From positions 508-53,227 of the forward strand of contig DFDU01000021.1 in the NCBI GenBank assembly GCA_002369325.1: 52,720 nt of DNA. The letters are read 5' to 3'. This document shows, piece by piece, positions 1-7,781 of this stretch; the stretch's first letter is position 1, and every line of letters starts with the position of its first letter. The DNA comes from Lachnospiraceae bacterium UBA3820. Its GTDB lineage: Bacteria; Bacillota; Clostridia; Lachnospirales; Lachnospiraceae. Position numbers and translations under genes: made by a program. The notes under the pieces were generated by a model. The model had not been told where the DNA came from and searched no databases. It saw only the letters and a list, made by a program, of their open reading frames with translations.

Positions 1-956
1 ATATGTACAATGTTATTGAAGCAGGAATGCTTTCATCGGTCGGACTCAATACGTGGATGCCGATCGCAACGGCTGCAAACTTCGCGCAGTTCGGTGCCTG
101 CCTTGCTGTAGGTATCAAGTGTAGACAGGCTAAGCTTAAGACGGTTGCCATTCCGTCATCTATGTCAGCTGCTTTGGGAATAACCGAGCCGGCAATCTTT
201 GGTGTAAACTTCAGATTTATGAAACCGTTTGTATTTGGTATGGTCGGCGGTGCCTGCGGTGCGGTATTCGGAGCAATTACAAAAATCGGTGCAACCGCAT
301 ACGGTGTAACGGGTATACCGGGATATCTTACAATCGATAATGCCGGATTATATACCATACTTCTTCTTATCTCAGGTGGTGTTGCATTTGGTCTTACAAT
401 GCTTTTCTGGAAAGAGGATTCCGGTGATGAAGCGAAGGATATAGCAAAGAATGCGGCTGCTGTTTCAAATGCTGACGGTGCTTCAAAGGATAATATGTCA
501 GGTGACAAGGCAGCTATGGAAATCGTTTCCAAAACAGTTATAAGTTGTTCGGCCGGAGAAATCGGACAGCCAACCAAAGGAAAGATAATACCATATACAG
601 AAATTAAAGATGAAACTTTTGCATCGGGTGTGCTTGGTCAAGGTGTAGGTATTGAACCTGAGGAAGGTATAGTGTACGCTCCTATGGACGGTGAAATCAG
701 CTCGGTTGCAGACAGCAAGCATGCTATCGGTATTACAGGTGCAGAGGATATGGAACTCCTTATACATGTCGGTGTTGACACGGTTGAGATGAAGGGTGAC
801 GGCTTTAACACTCTTGTTGCCGAGGGTGATAAGGTTGTTAAGGGTCAGAAGATTTTGGAATTTGACATCGCTAAGATTAAATCGGCAGGAAAAGCCGATA
901 CAGTTGTTGTCCTGCTTACCAACAGTGATGATTATGAGGATTTGAAATTATCATAG
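1..956 (+). CDS. Sucrose-type PTS permease, EIIC end plus EIIA domain (5' truncated by window)
   Basis: This is the 3' part of a membrane permease of the glucose/sucrose/beta-glucoside PTS group; the EIIB domain and most of EIIC lie left of the window. The visible 317 residues contain the last EIIC membrane segments with the family signature GITEPAIFG (about residues 59-67), a polar linker (about 137-190), and a Crr-like EIIA domain at the C-terminus. In EIIA the phosphorylated histidine is in LLIHVGVDTV (about residue 255), with the supporting histidine near 240. The reading frame is open to the edge, so the ATG at 3 need not be a start. Sucrose is inferred as substrate because fructokinase and a GH32 hydrolase follow in the same operon; the fragment alone cannot separate sucrose from other glucosides. 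Confidence 0.88.
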   Translation, partial: MYNVIEAGMLSSVGLNTWMPIATAANFAQFGACLAVGIKCRQAKLKTVAIPSSMSAALGITEPAIFGVNFRFMKPFVFGMVGGACGAVFGAITKIGATAYGVTGIPGYLTIDNAGLYTILLLISGGVAFGLTMLFWKEDSGDEAKDIAKNAAAVSNADGASKDNMSGDKAAMEIVSKTVISCSAGEIGQPTKGKIIPYTEIKDETFASGVLGQGVGIEPEEGIVYAPMDGEISSVADSKHAIGITGAEDMELLIHVGVDTVEMKGDGFNTLVAEGDKVVKGQKILEFDIAKIKSAGKADTVVVLLTNSDDYEDLKLS

Positions 957-1022
957 GTGAGATAATTTATAAAAAAGGTGTATGTTATGTAAGTAAAAAA
1001 TATATAAAAACGGAGGTAGAAT

Positions 1023-1280
1023 ATGAAAGAGTTTAAGTATGTTATTACGGATGAGGTTGGTATTCATGCACGTCCGGCAGGACTTCTGGTGCAGGAGGCT
1101 AAGAAGTTTACAAGTACGATTATGTTTAACAAGGGCGAGAAAAGTGCAAAAGCTACGTCACTTATGAAACTCATGGGTATGGGTATTGTTAAAGGTGACG
1201 AGGTTACAATCACTGTTGAAGGTGAAGATGAAGAAGCAGCTGCAGCTGCAATAGAAGCTTTTATGAAGGCTAACTTTTAG
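1023..1280 (+). CDS. ptsH: HPr phosphocarrier protein
   Basis: HPr carries phosphate from Enzyme I to the EIIA domain. The 85-residue length is normal. The active-site motif GIHARPAG places the catalytic histidine exactly at residue 15. A serine falls exactly at residue 46 in the block ATSLMKLMGMG, the position phosphorylated by HPr kinase in Gram-positives, so the Ser-P control form is possible. The gene has a good GGAGG ribosome site (about 1012-1016) and lies 66 bases after the permease gene. An HPr gene inside a sugar operon, rather than next to ptsI in a separate pts operon, is unusual. Confidence 0.95.
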   Translation: MKEFKYVITDEVGIHARPAGLLVQEAKKFTSTIMFNKGEKSAKATSLMKLMGMGIVKGDEVTITVEGEDEEAAAAAIEAFMKANF

Positions 1281-1291
1281 TGAGCAAATTT

Positions 1292-1322
1292 ATCGGGGTT
1301 TTCTGTTATGGAAAACCCCGAT
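1292..1322 (+). terminator. Strong hairpin after ptsH, without U-run
   Basis: A perfect 12-bp stem (ATCGGGGTTTTC / GAAAACCCCGAT) closes a 7-base loop between ptsH and the fructokinase gene. It is not followed by a run of T, so it may be a partial terminator, a processing site or an mRNA-stabilising element that sets HPr levels above the downstream genes. Confidence 0.6.
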
Positions 1323-1370
1323 AGTATTCAAAGTAGATAAGTGTTTTATGAATATATGGAGGAATAAGGT

Positions 1371-2243
1371 TTGGTATATGGAGCTTTGGAAGCCGGCGGA
1401 ACCAAGATGGTTTGTGCCATAGGAGATGAAAACGGAAGGATTATAGAACAGATATCTGTTCCTACAACTACTCCCGATGAAACTATGCCGGCAATAATTG
1501 ATTATTTTAAAGATAAAAATATAAAAGCCCTCGGAATAGCCTGCTTTGGACCGGTTGATCTTGATAAGAATTCGGAAACATACGGACATTTTCTCCTTAC
1601 GCCTAAGATTGCCTGGAGAAATTTTGATATGGTAGGCACTATGAAAAAAGCATTAAATGTTCCGATTGGTTTTGATACGGATGTAAACGGTTCGCTTTTA
1701 GGAGAGGTTACATGGGGAGCTGCCAGAGGTATTTCAGATGTTGTATATATTACCATCGGCACCGGTGTAGGTGGCGGTATATGGACAAACGGCGGACTTG
1801 TACACGGCATGCTTCATCCTGAGCTTGGACATATGAAGCTTATAAAGCCTGCCGACGATAAGTACGAGTGCAGATGTCCTTATCATGATTCCTGCTTTGA
1901 AGGACTTTCCTGTGGGCTTGCGGTTGAGGAAAGGTGGAATGCCAAGGCAAAGGATTTGGCAGACAGGGATGAGGTATGGGAACTTGAGAGCTATTATATT
2001 GCACAGGCACTTACTAATCTCATCTTTGTATTGAGTCCCAAAAAGATTATACTGGGAGGAGGAATTATGCATCAGATGCAGCTCTTTCCTCTTATCAGAA
2101 AAAAGGTGCTTGAAAATATAAACGGATATATAGTGACAAAGGAATTGGAGGATATAGATAATTATATAATTCCTGCCGGATTAAATGATGATCAGGGAAT
2201 TATGGGAGCTATAAAGCTTGCTATGGAGGCAGATTCCTTATAA
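1371..2243 (+). CDS. ROK-family fructokinase
   Basis: This is a sugar kinase of the ROK family, probably phosphorylating the fructose released from sucrose-6-phosphate. The N-terminal phosphate loop reads ALEAGGTK (about residues 5-12). A second glycine-rich motif, IGTGVGGG, lies at about 129-136. The ROK zinc site is seen as C-x-C-P-Y-H-x-x-C (Cys167, Cys169, Cys175) after a histidine in GHMKL. The start is TTG at 1371, placed by a GGAGG at 1358-1362; the nearby ATG at 1378 is out of frame. The 290-residue length fits bacterial fructokinases. Specificity rests on the operon (GH32 hydrolase and sucrose-type permease); glucokinase or mannokinase activity cannot be excluded. Confidence 0.85.
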   Translation: MVYGALEAGGTKMVCAIGDENGRIIEQISVPTTTPDETMPAIIDYFKDKNIKALGIACFGPVDLDKNSETYGHFLLTPKIAWRNFDMVGTMKKALNVPIGFDTDVNGSLLGEVTWGAARGISDVVYITIGTGVGGGIWTNGGLVHGMLHPELGHMKLIKPADDKYECRCPYHDSCFEGLSCGLAVEERWNAKAKDLADRDEVWELESYYIAQALTNLIFVLSPKKIILGGGIMHQMQLFPLIRKKVLENINGYIVTKELEDIDNYIIPAGLNDDQGIMGAIKLAMEADSL

Positions 2244-2255
2244 GGGGGTAAATGT

Positions 2256-3905
2256 ATGGTTGTATTTGAAGGTAAAGCCGTTTTTGAAGGCATAGCCATA
2301 GGTAAGATAAATGTTTATAAAAAAAATGAGCAGTCGGTTAAGCGTGTTAAGGTTGAAGATACGGCGGCAGAGATTGAAAGATATGCGAAGGCAAGAGAAA
2401 AGGCCATCGATCAGCTTAAGGTATTATATGAGAAGGCGGTAAAGGAAGTAGGCGAGGCGAGTGCAGAAATCTTTGAGGCCCATCAGCTTATGGTTGATGA
2501 TGAGGATTATATTGAATCGGTTGAAAATATCATTGAAAGTGAAGTTGTAAATGCCGAGTATGCAGTAGCTTTAACAGGCGATAACTTTGCAAAGATGTTT
2601 TCTGAGATGGAAGAGGAATATTTCCGAGGCAGAGCAGCGGATATAAAGGATATTACCGAGAGAATTTTAAATGCTCTTTCGGGTGAAGGCGGAGACGGTA
2701 TAGTTTCCGATGAGCCGGTAATAGTTGTTGCGGATGATCTTGCACCGTCGGAAACGGTTCAGATGGATAAGGATCTTATTCTTTCATTTGTTACCGTTCA
2801 CGGCTCGGCAAATTCACATACCTCGATACTTGCAAAGACTATGAGTATTCCTGCCATTATCGGATGTCCGATTCCGTTGTCGGAAGAGGTAAACGGTAAG
2901 CTTGCCATAGTTGACGGATATGAGGGAAAGATTTATGTAGAGCCGGAAGAGGACATACTTGCGGCAAAGAAAAAGCTTCTTCTTGAGGAAGAAGAAAAGA
3001 AAAATCTTTTGGAGAGACTCAGAGGTAAAGAAAATGTAACTCTGGACGGACAAAAGATAAATCTTTATGCAAATATAGGAAATACCAAAGATTTGGGACT
3101 TGTGCTTAAAAATGATGCGGGAGGAATCGGTCTTTTCAGATCTGAATTTATATATCTTGGTTCGGATAATTATCCTACCGAGGAGGAACAGTTTGCTATT
3201 TATAAGCAGGTTGCTCAGACTCTTGCGGGTAAGAAGGTTATCATAAGAACTCTTGATATCGGTGCGGATAAGCAGGCGGATTATTTTGAACTTCCTAAGG
3301 AAGAAAATCCGGCTATGGGTCTTCGTGCGATAAGAATATGCCTTACGAGACCGGAGGTGTTTAAAACACAGCTTCGTGCCATTTTAAGGGCAAGTGCGTT
3401 CGGAAAGATATCCATTATGTTTCCTATGATTATTTCCGTTGACGAGGTTAAGAAAATAAAGTCAATTGTTGAGGAAGTAAAGAAGGAACTTGACGCGGAC
3501 GGATTTTCCTATGATAAAGATATCGAGCTTGGTATAATGATTGAGACACCTGCAGCCGTTATGATAGCGGATGAGCTTGCGGAAGAGGTGGATTTCTTCA
3601 GTGTCGGAACCAATGATCTGACACAGTATACGCTTGCCATCGACAGGCAGAATCAGTCGCTGGATGAGTTTTATGATTCGCATCATCCTGCTATCTTGCG
3701 TATGCTTGCAATGATAGCCGATGCAGCACACAGACATGGTGCGTGGGCAGGAATATGCGGTGAACTCGGAGCTGATTTATCACTTACGAAAGAATTTCTT
3801 GCAATGGGATATGATGAACTTTCGGTCTCTCCGGGAAGAATATTGCCTATAAGAAAAACCGTGCTTGAAACAAATGTAGCAGAATATAAAAAATCGAAGC
3901 AATAA
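2256..3905 (+). CDS. ptsI: PTS Enzyme I (phosphoenolpyruvate-protein phosphotransferase)
   Basis: Enzyme I takes phosphate from phosphoenolpyruvate and passes it to HPr in the cytoplasm. The protein has the N-terminal HPr-binding and swivelling domains and the C-terminal PEP-binding barrel in normal order. The phosphorylated histidine is in VHGSANSHTS (His188), close to the usual residue 189. The barrel motifs are present, including GIGLFRSEF, GADKQ-type and FFSVGTNDLTQY, and a GICGELG block near the C-terminus. At 549 residues it is slightly short of the common 570-575. The gene starts 12 bases after the fructokinase stop behind a GGGGG-rich ribosome site, so it is co-transcribed with that gene. 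Confidence 0.95.
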   Translation: MVVFEGKAVFEGIAIGKINVYKKNEQSVKRVKVEDTAAEIERYAKAREKAIDQLKVLYEKAVKEVGEASAEIFEAHQLMVDDEDYIESVENIIESEVVNAEYAVALTGDNFAKMFSEMEEEYFRGRAADIKDITERILNALSGEGGDGIVSDEPVIVVADDLAPSETVQMDKDLILSFVTVHGSANSHTSILAKTMSIPAIIGCPIPLSEEVNGKLAIVDGYEGKIYVEPEEDILAAKKKLLLEEEEKKNLLERLRGKENVTLDGQKINLYANIGNTKDLGLVLKNDAGGIGLFRSEFIYLGSDNYPTEEEQFAIYKQVAQTLAGKKVIIRTLDIGADKQADYFELPKEENPAMGLRAIRICLTRPEVFKTQLRAILRASAFGKISIMFPMIISVDEVKKIKSIVEEVKKELDADGFSYDKDIELGIMIETPAAVMIADELAEEVDFFSVGTNDLTQYTLAIDRQNQSLDEFYDSHHPAILRMLAMIADAAHRHGAWAGICGELGADLSLTKEFLAMGYDELSVSPGRILPIRKTVLETNVAEYKKSKQ

Positions 3906-3919
3906 TTAAAGTGATTTAA

Positions 3920-3955
3920 GGCCTGATTCCGTATTATGGTGGAGTCGGGCCTTTT
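3920..3955 (+). terminator. Weak intrinsic terminator between ptsI and the GH32 gene
   Basis: GGCCTGATTCC (3920-3930) pairs with GGAGTCGGGCC (3941-3951) using two G-U pairs, followed by four T. It ends only 15 bases before the next start codon, so it probably attenuates rather than ends the operon transcript. Confidence 0.5.
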
Positions 3956-3970
3956 GCGGAGGTAAGGCTT

Positions 3971-5455
3971 ATGAGAGAGTGGACGAGAGAAGAAAAATAC
4001 AGATATCTAAAGGACCCTCAGGAATTAAAGGATTTATATGACAGAATAATTTTGTCGGATTATCGTCAGACTTATCATATACAGGCTGTTACGGGTCTTA
4101 TGAATGATCCGAATGGTTTTGTTTGGTACGATAACCGCTGGCATCTTTTTTATCAATGGTGCCCGTGGGGAGCCGTTCACGGATTGAAATACTGGTATCA
4201 TGTTGTTTCAAAGGATTTGATTACATGGAATAATCTGGGAGTATGCCTTTTGCCTGATCAGGGTGACGGATATGATAATAAAGGAGCATATTCGGGTTCC
4301 GCTATGCCGATTGGTGATAAGATGTATCTTTATTATACAGGTAACCACAGGGACGAGAATTATGTGAGACATGCATATACCTGCCTTGCACGACTCGGAA
4401 ATGACGGATGGACGGAGAAATATCCTTTGCCCTTATTTGGAGCGCACCCGGATTATACGGAACATCAAAGAGATCCGAAGATTATCGCAATGCCGGAAAG
4501 AAATTGTTATTATATTACCATAGGCGCTCAGACGAAGGATAAAAGAGGTTGCGTTTTGATTTATAAATCCGAGGATTTACAGCATGGCTGGACTTTTGCG
4601 GGTGAGCTTAAGGTATCGGGCTTTGAGCATCTCGGAGATATGTGGGAGTGTCCTTCAATTGAACATATCGGCGGAAAGGATGTGCTTATATTTTGTCCTC
4701 AGCATATAGAATTACCGAGCAGGGGCGGCAGCAGAAATCATAACGGTTATCTGCTTGGACATATGGATTGGGATAATCTTACCTTTACTCCCGACGGACA
4801 ATTTCACGTGCTTGATTTCGGCTTTGATTCATATGCGGCGGCATGTGCCAATAATATTGAAGAAGAGGACAAGGCGTTTTTGATAGCCTGGATGGGGCTT
4901 CCCGATGTTTCTTATCCTACCGATGAAGAGGATTGGGCCGGCTGCCTCACTCTTCCGAGAGAGCTGACGGTAAGAGGCAGAAGACTTATCCAAAGACCGC
5001 TTCCCGAATTAAAGAAATTAAGAGATGAAAAGCTTGAACTATCAATGAATGAGGTGGGGTGCTATGAACTTCCGTATGCATGTGAAGTTGAGCTTGACAT
5101 AAGACCGGGAAACTGTGAACTTGATTTGTTTACAGATAAGGATGGAAACGGAGGAGTATCCATAAGCTACGATGATATAAACAAAAGTATATGCATAGAC
5201 CGTGGAGGAATGAAGACTATATTTAACGAAAGCGAGGGTATGAGCCGCATCCGAGAACTTGAAAATCCTCTTTCGCATTTAAGGATTTTCGTAGACAAAA
5301 GCTCTGTGGAAATATTTGTAAACGACGGGGATGCGGTCTTCACTTCACGAGTATTTCCTACAAAAGACGAACATTTCATGCGTATTAAAACAGGCGACGC
5401 ATTTACAAGAGTCTGGACCCTCAAACCCGCCGTCAAAGAACATTTCCTCATATAA
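3971..5455 (+). CDS. scrB: GH32 sucrose-6-phosphate hydrolase
   Basis: The enzyme splits the sucrose-6-phosphate made by the PTS into glucose-6-phosphate and fructose. All three GH32 active-site motifs are visible: MNDPNG (nucleophile Asp46), QRDPK (Asp168, transition-state stabiliser) and WECPS (acid/base Glu226). The five-bladed catalytic domain occupies about 35-340 and a C-terminal beta-sandwich the rest, ending with the typical EIFVNDG stretch. There is no signal peptide, which agrees with an intracellular hydrolase. The gene is the last of the operon and has a GGAGG just before its ATG. Total length of 494 residues is normal for the family. Confidence 0.92.
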   Translation: MREWTREEKYRYLKDPQELKDLYDRIILSDYRQTYHIQAVTGLMNDPNGFVWYDNRWHLFYQWCPWGAVHGLKYWYHVVSKDLITWNNLGVCLLPDQGDGYDNKGAYSGSAMPIGDKMYLYYTGNHRDENYVRHAYTCLARLGNDGWTEKYPLPLFGAHPDYTEHQRDPKIIAMPERNCYYITIGAQTKDKRGCVLIYKSEDLQHGWTFAGELKVSGFEHLGDMWECPSIEHIGGKDVLIFCPQHIELPSRGGSRNHNGYLLGHMDWDNLTFTPDGQFHVLDFGFDSYAAACANNIEEEDKAFLIAWMGLPDVSYPTDEEDWAGCLTLPRELTVRGRRLIQRPLPELKKLRDEKLELSMNEVGCYELPYACEVELDIRPGNCELDLFTDKDGNGGVSISYDDINKSICIDRGGMKTIFNESEGMSRIRELENPLSHLRIFVDKSSVEIFVNDGDAVFTSRVFPTKDEHFMRIKTGDAFTRVWTLKPAVKEHFLI

Positions 5456-5476
5456 ATTTCTGCTTTTCGCAGAATG

Positions 5477-5726
5477 ACCGGTGTTTGCCCGGGGCATATA
5501 TGGGACAATATAGCAGACGGTTAGCAATACAAACATTTTTTTCTAAATCAGCGCATTCGAATTTTTTATCTTCGCACGAAACCGAAAACTCGCTACGCTC
5601 AAACAGTTCGGTTTCTGAGCGAATCTTTCAAAATTCTCATTGCTGATTTAACGAAATAAATGCACAAGTATTTGCCAACCGTCTGCTATATTATTCCCAT
5701 TATATATGCCCCGGGCAAACACCGAT
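5477..5726. repeat. Long imperfect palindrome A (about 250 bp)
   Basis: The outer arms (5477-5522 and 5677-5726) are inverted copies: the left contains GTGTTTGCCCGGGGCATATA and the right the matching GCCCCGGGCAAACAC, then TAGCAGACGGTT against AACCGTCTGCTA. Pairing continues inward through CTAAATCAGCG (left) and TTGCTGATTTAACG (right) to a core at about 5571-5620 where GAAACCGAA and TTCGGTTTC flank ACTCGCTACGCTCAAAC. The whole unit could form one very long hairpin in RNA or single-stranded DNA. It starts 22 bases after the GH32 stop. No transposase gene is present. Confidence 0.8.
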
Positions 5727-5761
5727 AGCTTAAAACAGCACAATTTGTGCTGTTTCAAGCT
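5727..5761. repeat. Short hairpin between the two long palindromes
   Basis: AGCTTAAAACAGCACAA pairs with TTGTGCTGTTTCAAGCT around a one-base centre, with one mismatch. No T-run follows on either strand, so it is not an obvious terminator. It exactly fills the space between palindromes A and B. Confidence 0.7.
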
Positions 5762-6058
5762 ACTGATATGAAGAATTCAATCGGCAGGATTATAAACTTA
5801 AATATGACGTGAATAAAACGCAGTGGGTAGATATAACATTGTCCGATTTGCGTTAAATCAGAAGCGAAGTTTTCAAAGGAATTTGCTCGAAAAACCAATC
5901 TGTTTGAGCGTTAGCGAGTTATTGGTTTCGTGCAAATTACAAGAAAACGAGTGCTCTGATTTAGCAAATTGATGACACGTTATAGATACTCACTGCGTTT
6001 TGGTTTACGTCATAATAATGAAGAAATTAAAACCTGCCGATTGAATTCTTTATATCGG
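5762..6058. repeat. Long imperfect palindrome B (about 300 bp), sharing a core with A
   Basis: The left arm runs GAAGAATTCAATCGGCAGG ... AATATGACGT ... AAAACGCAGTG ... GTTAAATCAG and the right arm repeats these blocks in inverse order (CTGATTTAG ... CACTGCGTTTT ... ACGTCATA ... CCTGCCGATTGAATTCTT). The central stretch near 5901-5932 reads CTGTTTGAGCGTTAGCGAG then TTATTGGTTTCGTGC. The same core occurs in palindrome A on the other strand as CTGTTTGAGCGTAGCGAG then TTTTCGGTTTCGTGC. The arms of A and B differ in sequence beyond the AAATCAG/CTGATTT blocks. Together with the short hairpin, A and B fill almost the whole gene-free stretch 5456-6176. Confidence 0.8.
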
Positions 6059-6123
6059 TCATAGGGTGAGAAACAGAAATTTAGGGGTTTTTGGGAAAAT
6101 AAGATGAAATATGGTTGTAAAGA

Positions 6124-6132
6124 TGATATAAT
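6124..6132 (+). promoter_or_regulatory. Extended -10 promoter for the antiporter gene
   Basis: TGATATAAT (6124-6132) is an extended -10 element (TGn plus a perfect TATAAT) 44 bases before the ATG at 6177. No good -35 box is seen 17 bases upstream, as expected for an extended -10 promoter. Confidence 0.55.
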
Positions 6133-6176
6133 GTGCAAAAAGGTTTTGCCTAGGGGCAGAAAGGAGAAGTTTTTAA

Positions 6177-7775
6177 ATGAAAAACAAAAAAATCCTGATA
6201 TCGGGCATTGTTCTTTTGTTATTTTACATAGGCGCCTGGTATTTTATCGAGCATAAAGGCGTTGAGGTGGAGGAGACATTTTGGGCACTTCTTCCGCCGC
6301 TTATAGCTATTTTGCTTGCGCTTATCACCAAGGAGGTGTACAGCTCATTATTCCTGGGAATTTTGACCGGAGCACTCTTTTGGGCAAGATTCAATCCTGT
6401 CGATACGATAAATCATGTATTTAAGGACGGAGTGATAAGTGTTCTTTCGGATTCCTGGAATGTTGGTATACTTGTATTTCTTGTAATACTCGGAATGATG
6501 GTTCAGCTTATGAATAAAACCGGCGGCTCGCTTGCATTCGGCCGGTGGGCAAGCACACATATAAAAACAAAGGTCGGTGCCCAGCTTGCAACGATTCTTC
6601 TGGGTGTGCTTATATTTATTGATGATTATTTTAACTGTCTTACGGTCGGTTCCGTTATGAGGCCTGTTACGGATAAGGAAAAGATAAGTCGTGAGAAGCT
6701 TTCATATCTTATAGATGCGACTGCGGCACCGGTTTGTATAATAGCCCCGATTTCATCATGGGCAGCAGCTGTTGCGGGATTTGTTGAAGGTGAAAATGGT
6801 ATGAGTCTGTTTTTAAAGGCGATTCCTTATAACTTCTACGCATTACTTACCATACTTATGCTGATTCTTATGGTGTCCATGAAGATTTCGTACGGGCCGA
6901 TGAAGAAGTTTGAGGAGCAGGCACTTACAGATGCGTACTGGGCGAAAAAGAACTTTGTCGGAACGGAGGATGAGGAGCTTAAGGTTAATCATAACGGCAG
7001 GGTTATAGATATGATTATTCCGATAATACTTCTTATAGCTTGCTGTACGATCGGCATGATATATACAGGTGGTTTCTTCGACGGAGAAAGCTTTATAGAT
7101 GCATTTGCACACAGTGATGCTTCGGTTGGACTTGTTCTTGGTTCATCGGTTGCACTTGTTTTATCGATAATATTCTACCTTATCCGTGGAGTTATAGATT
7201 TCGAGGAGTGTATGAAAAGTCTTCCTGACGGATTCAAGCAGATGGTACCTGCGATATTGATTCTTACTTTTGCATGGTCGCTTAAGGTGATAACAGATAA
7301 CCTTGGCGCGGATGATTATGTAGCTGAGTTGGTTAGGAGTTCGGCAGCAGGACTTCAGGCATTCTTGCCATGTATAATTTTCCTGATTGCAATCGGTCTT
7401 TCGTTTGCAACGGGAACATCATGGGGAACCTTTGGTATACTTATACCGATAGTTGTAAACTGTTTCCAAAACACAGATTATACAATGATGATAATTTCGA
7501 TTTCCGCATGTATGGCAGGAGCTGTTTGCGGAGACCATTGTTCACCTATATCGGATACAACGATTATGTCCTCGGCGGGTGCCGAATGTGAACATATAAA
7601 CCATGTTACGACACAGCTCCCGTATGCACTTACGGTTGCGGCGGTATCATTTGTTACATATATTGTTGCCGGTCTTACAAAGAGCCCGTGGATTTCTCTT
7701 CCGGTCGGAATGGTACTTATGGTATTGGTATTACTTATAATTAAAATGGTGGGAAATAAAAAGAAAGAGGCTTAA
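6177..7775 (+). CDS. NhaC-family Na+/H+ antiporter
   Basis: A polytopic inner-membrane protein of 532 residues with about 11-12 hydrophobic segments, belonging to the NhaC group of secondary antiporters that usually exchange external protons for internal sodium. Recognisable family blocks are SSWAAAVAGFVEG, FIDDYFNCLTVGSVMRPVTD, ATGTSWGTFGILIPI and GDHCSPISDTTIMSSAG, the last two lying in the conserved transport core. The start ATG has an AAGGAGAAG ribosome site. It is followed after 6 bases by a SulP transporter gene, so the two are probably one transcript. Some NhaC relatives exchange malate/lactate or amino acids, so the substrate is a family-level call. Confidence 0.85.
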   Translation: MKNKKILISGIVLLLFYIGAWYFIEHKGVEVEETFWALLPPLIAILLALITKEVYSSLFLGILTGALFWARFNPVDTINHVFKDGVISVLSDSWNVGILVFLVILGMMVQLMNKTGGSLAFGRWASTHIKTKVGAQLATILLGVLIFIDDYFNCLTVGSVMRPVTDKEKISREKLSYLIDATAAPVCIIAPISSWAAAVAGFVEGENGMSLFLKAIPYNFYALLTILMLILMVSMKISYGPMKKFEEQALTDAYWAKKNFVGTEDEELKVNHNGRVIDMIIPIILLIACCTIGMIYTGGFFDGESFIDAFAHSDASVGLVLGSSVALVLSIIFYLIRGVIDFEECMKSLPDGFKQMVPAILILTFAWSLKVITDNLGADDYVAELVRSSAAGLQAFLPCIIFLIAIGLSFATGTSWGTFGILIPIVVNCFQNTDYTMMIISISACMAGAVCGDHCSPISDTTIMSSAGAECEHINHVTTQLPYALTVAAVSFVTYIVAGLTKSPWISLPVGMVLMVLVLLIIKMVGNKKKEA

Positions 7776-7781
7776 ATTAAG

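Noticed and set aside
5456..6176. A gene within the palindrome region
   Set aside because: No frame of useful length with a ribosome site; the sequence is explained by inverted repeats.
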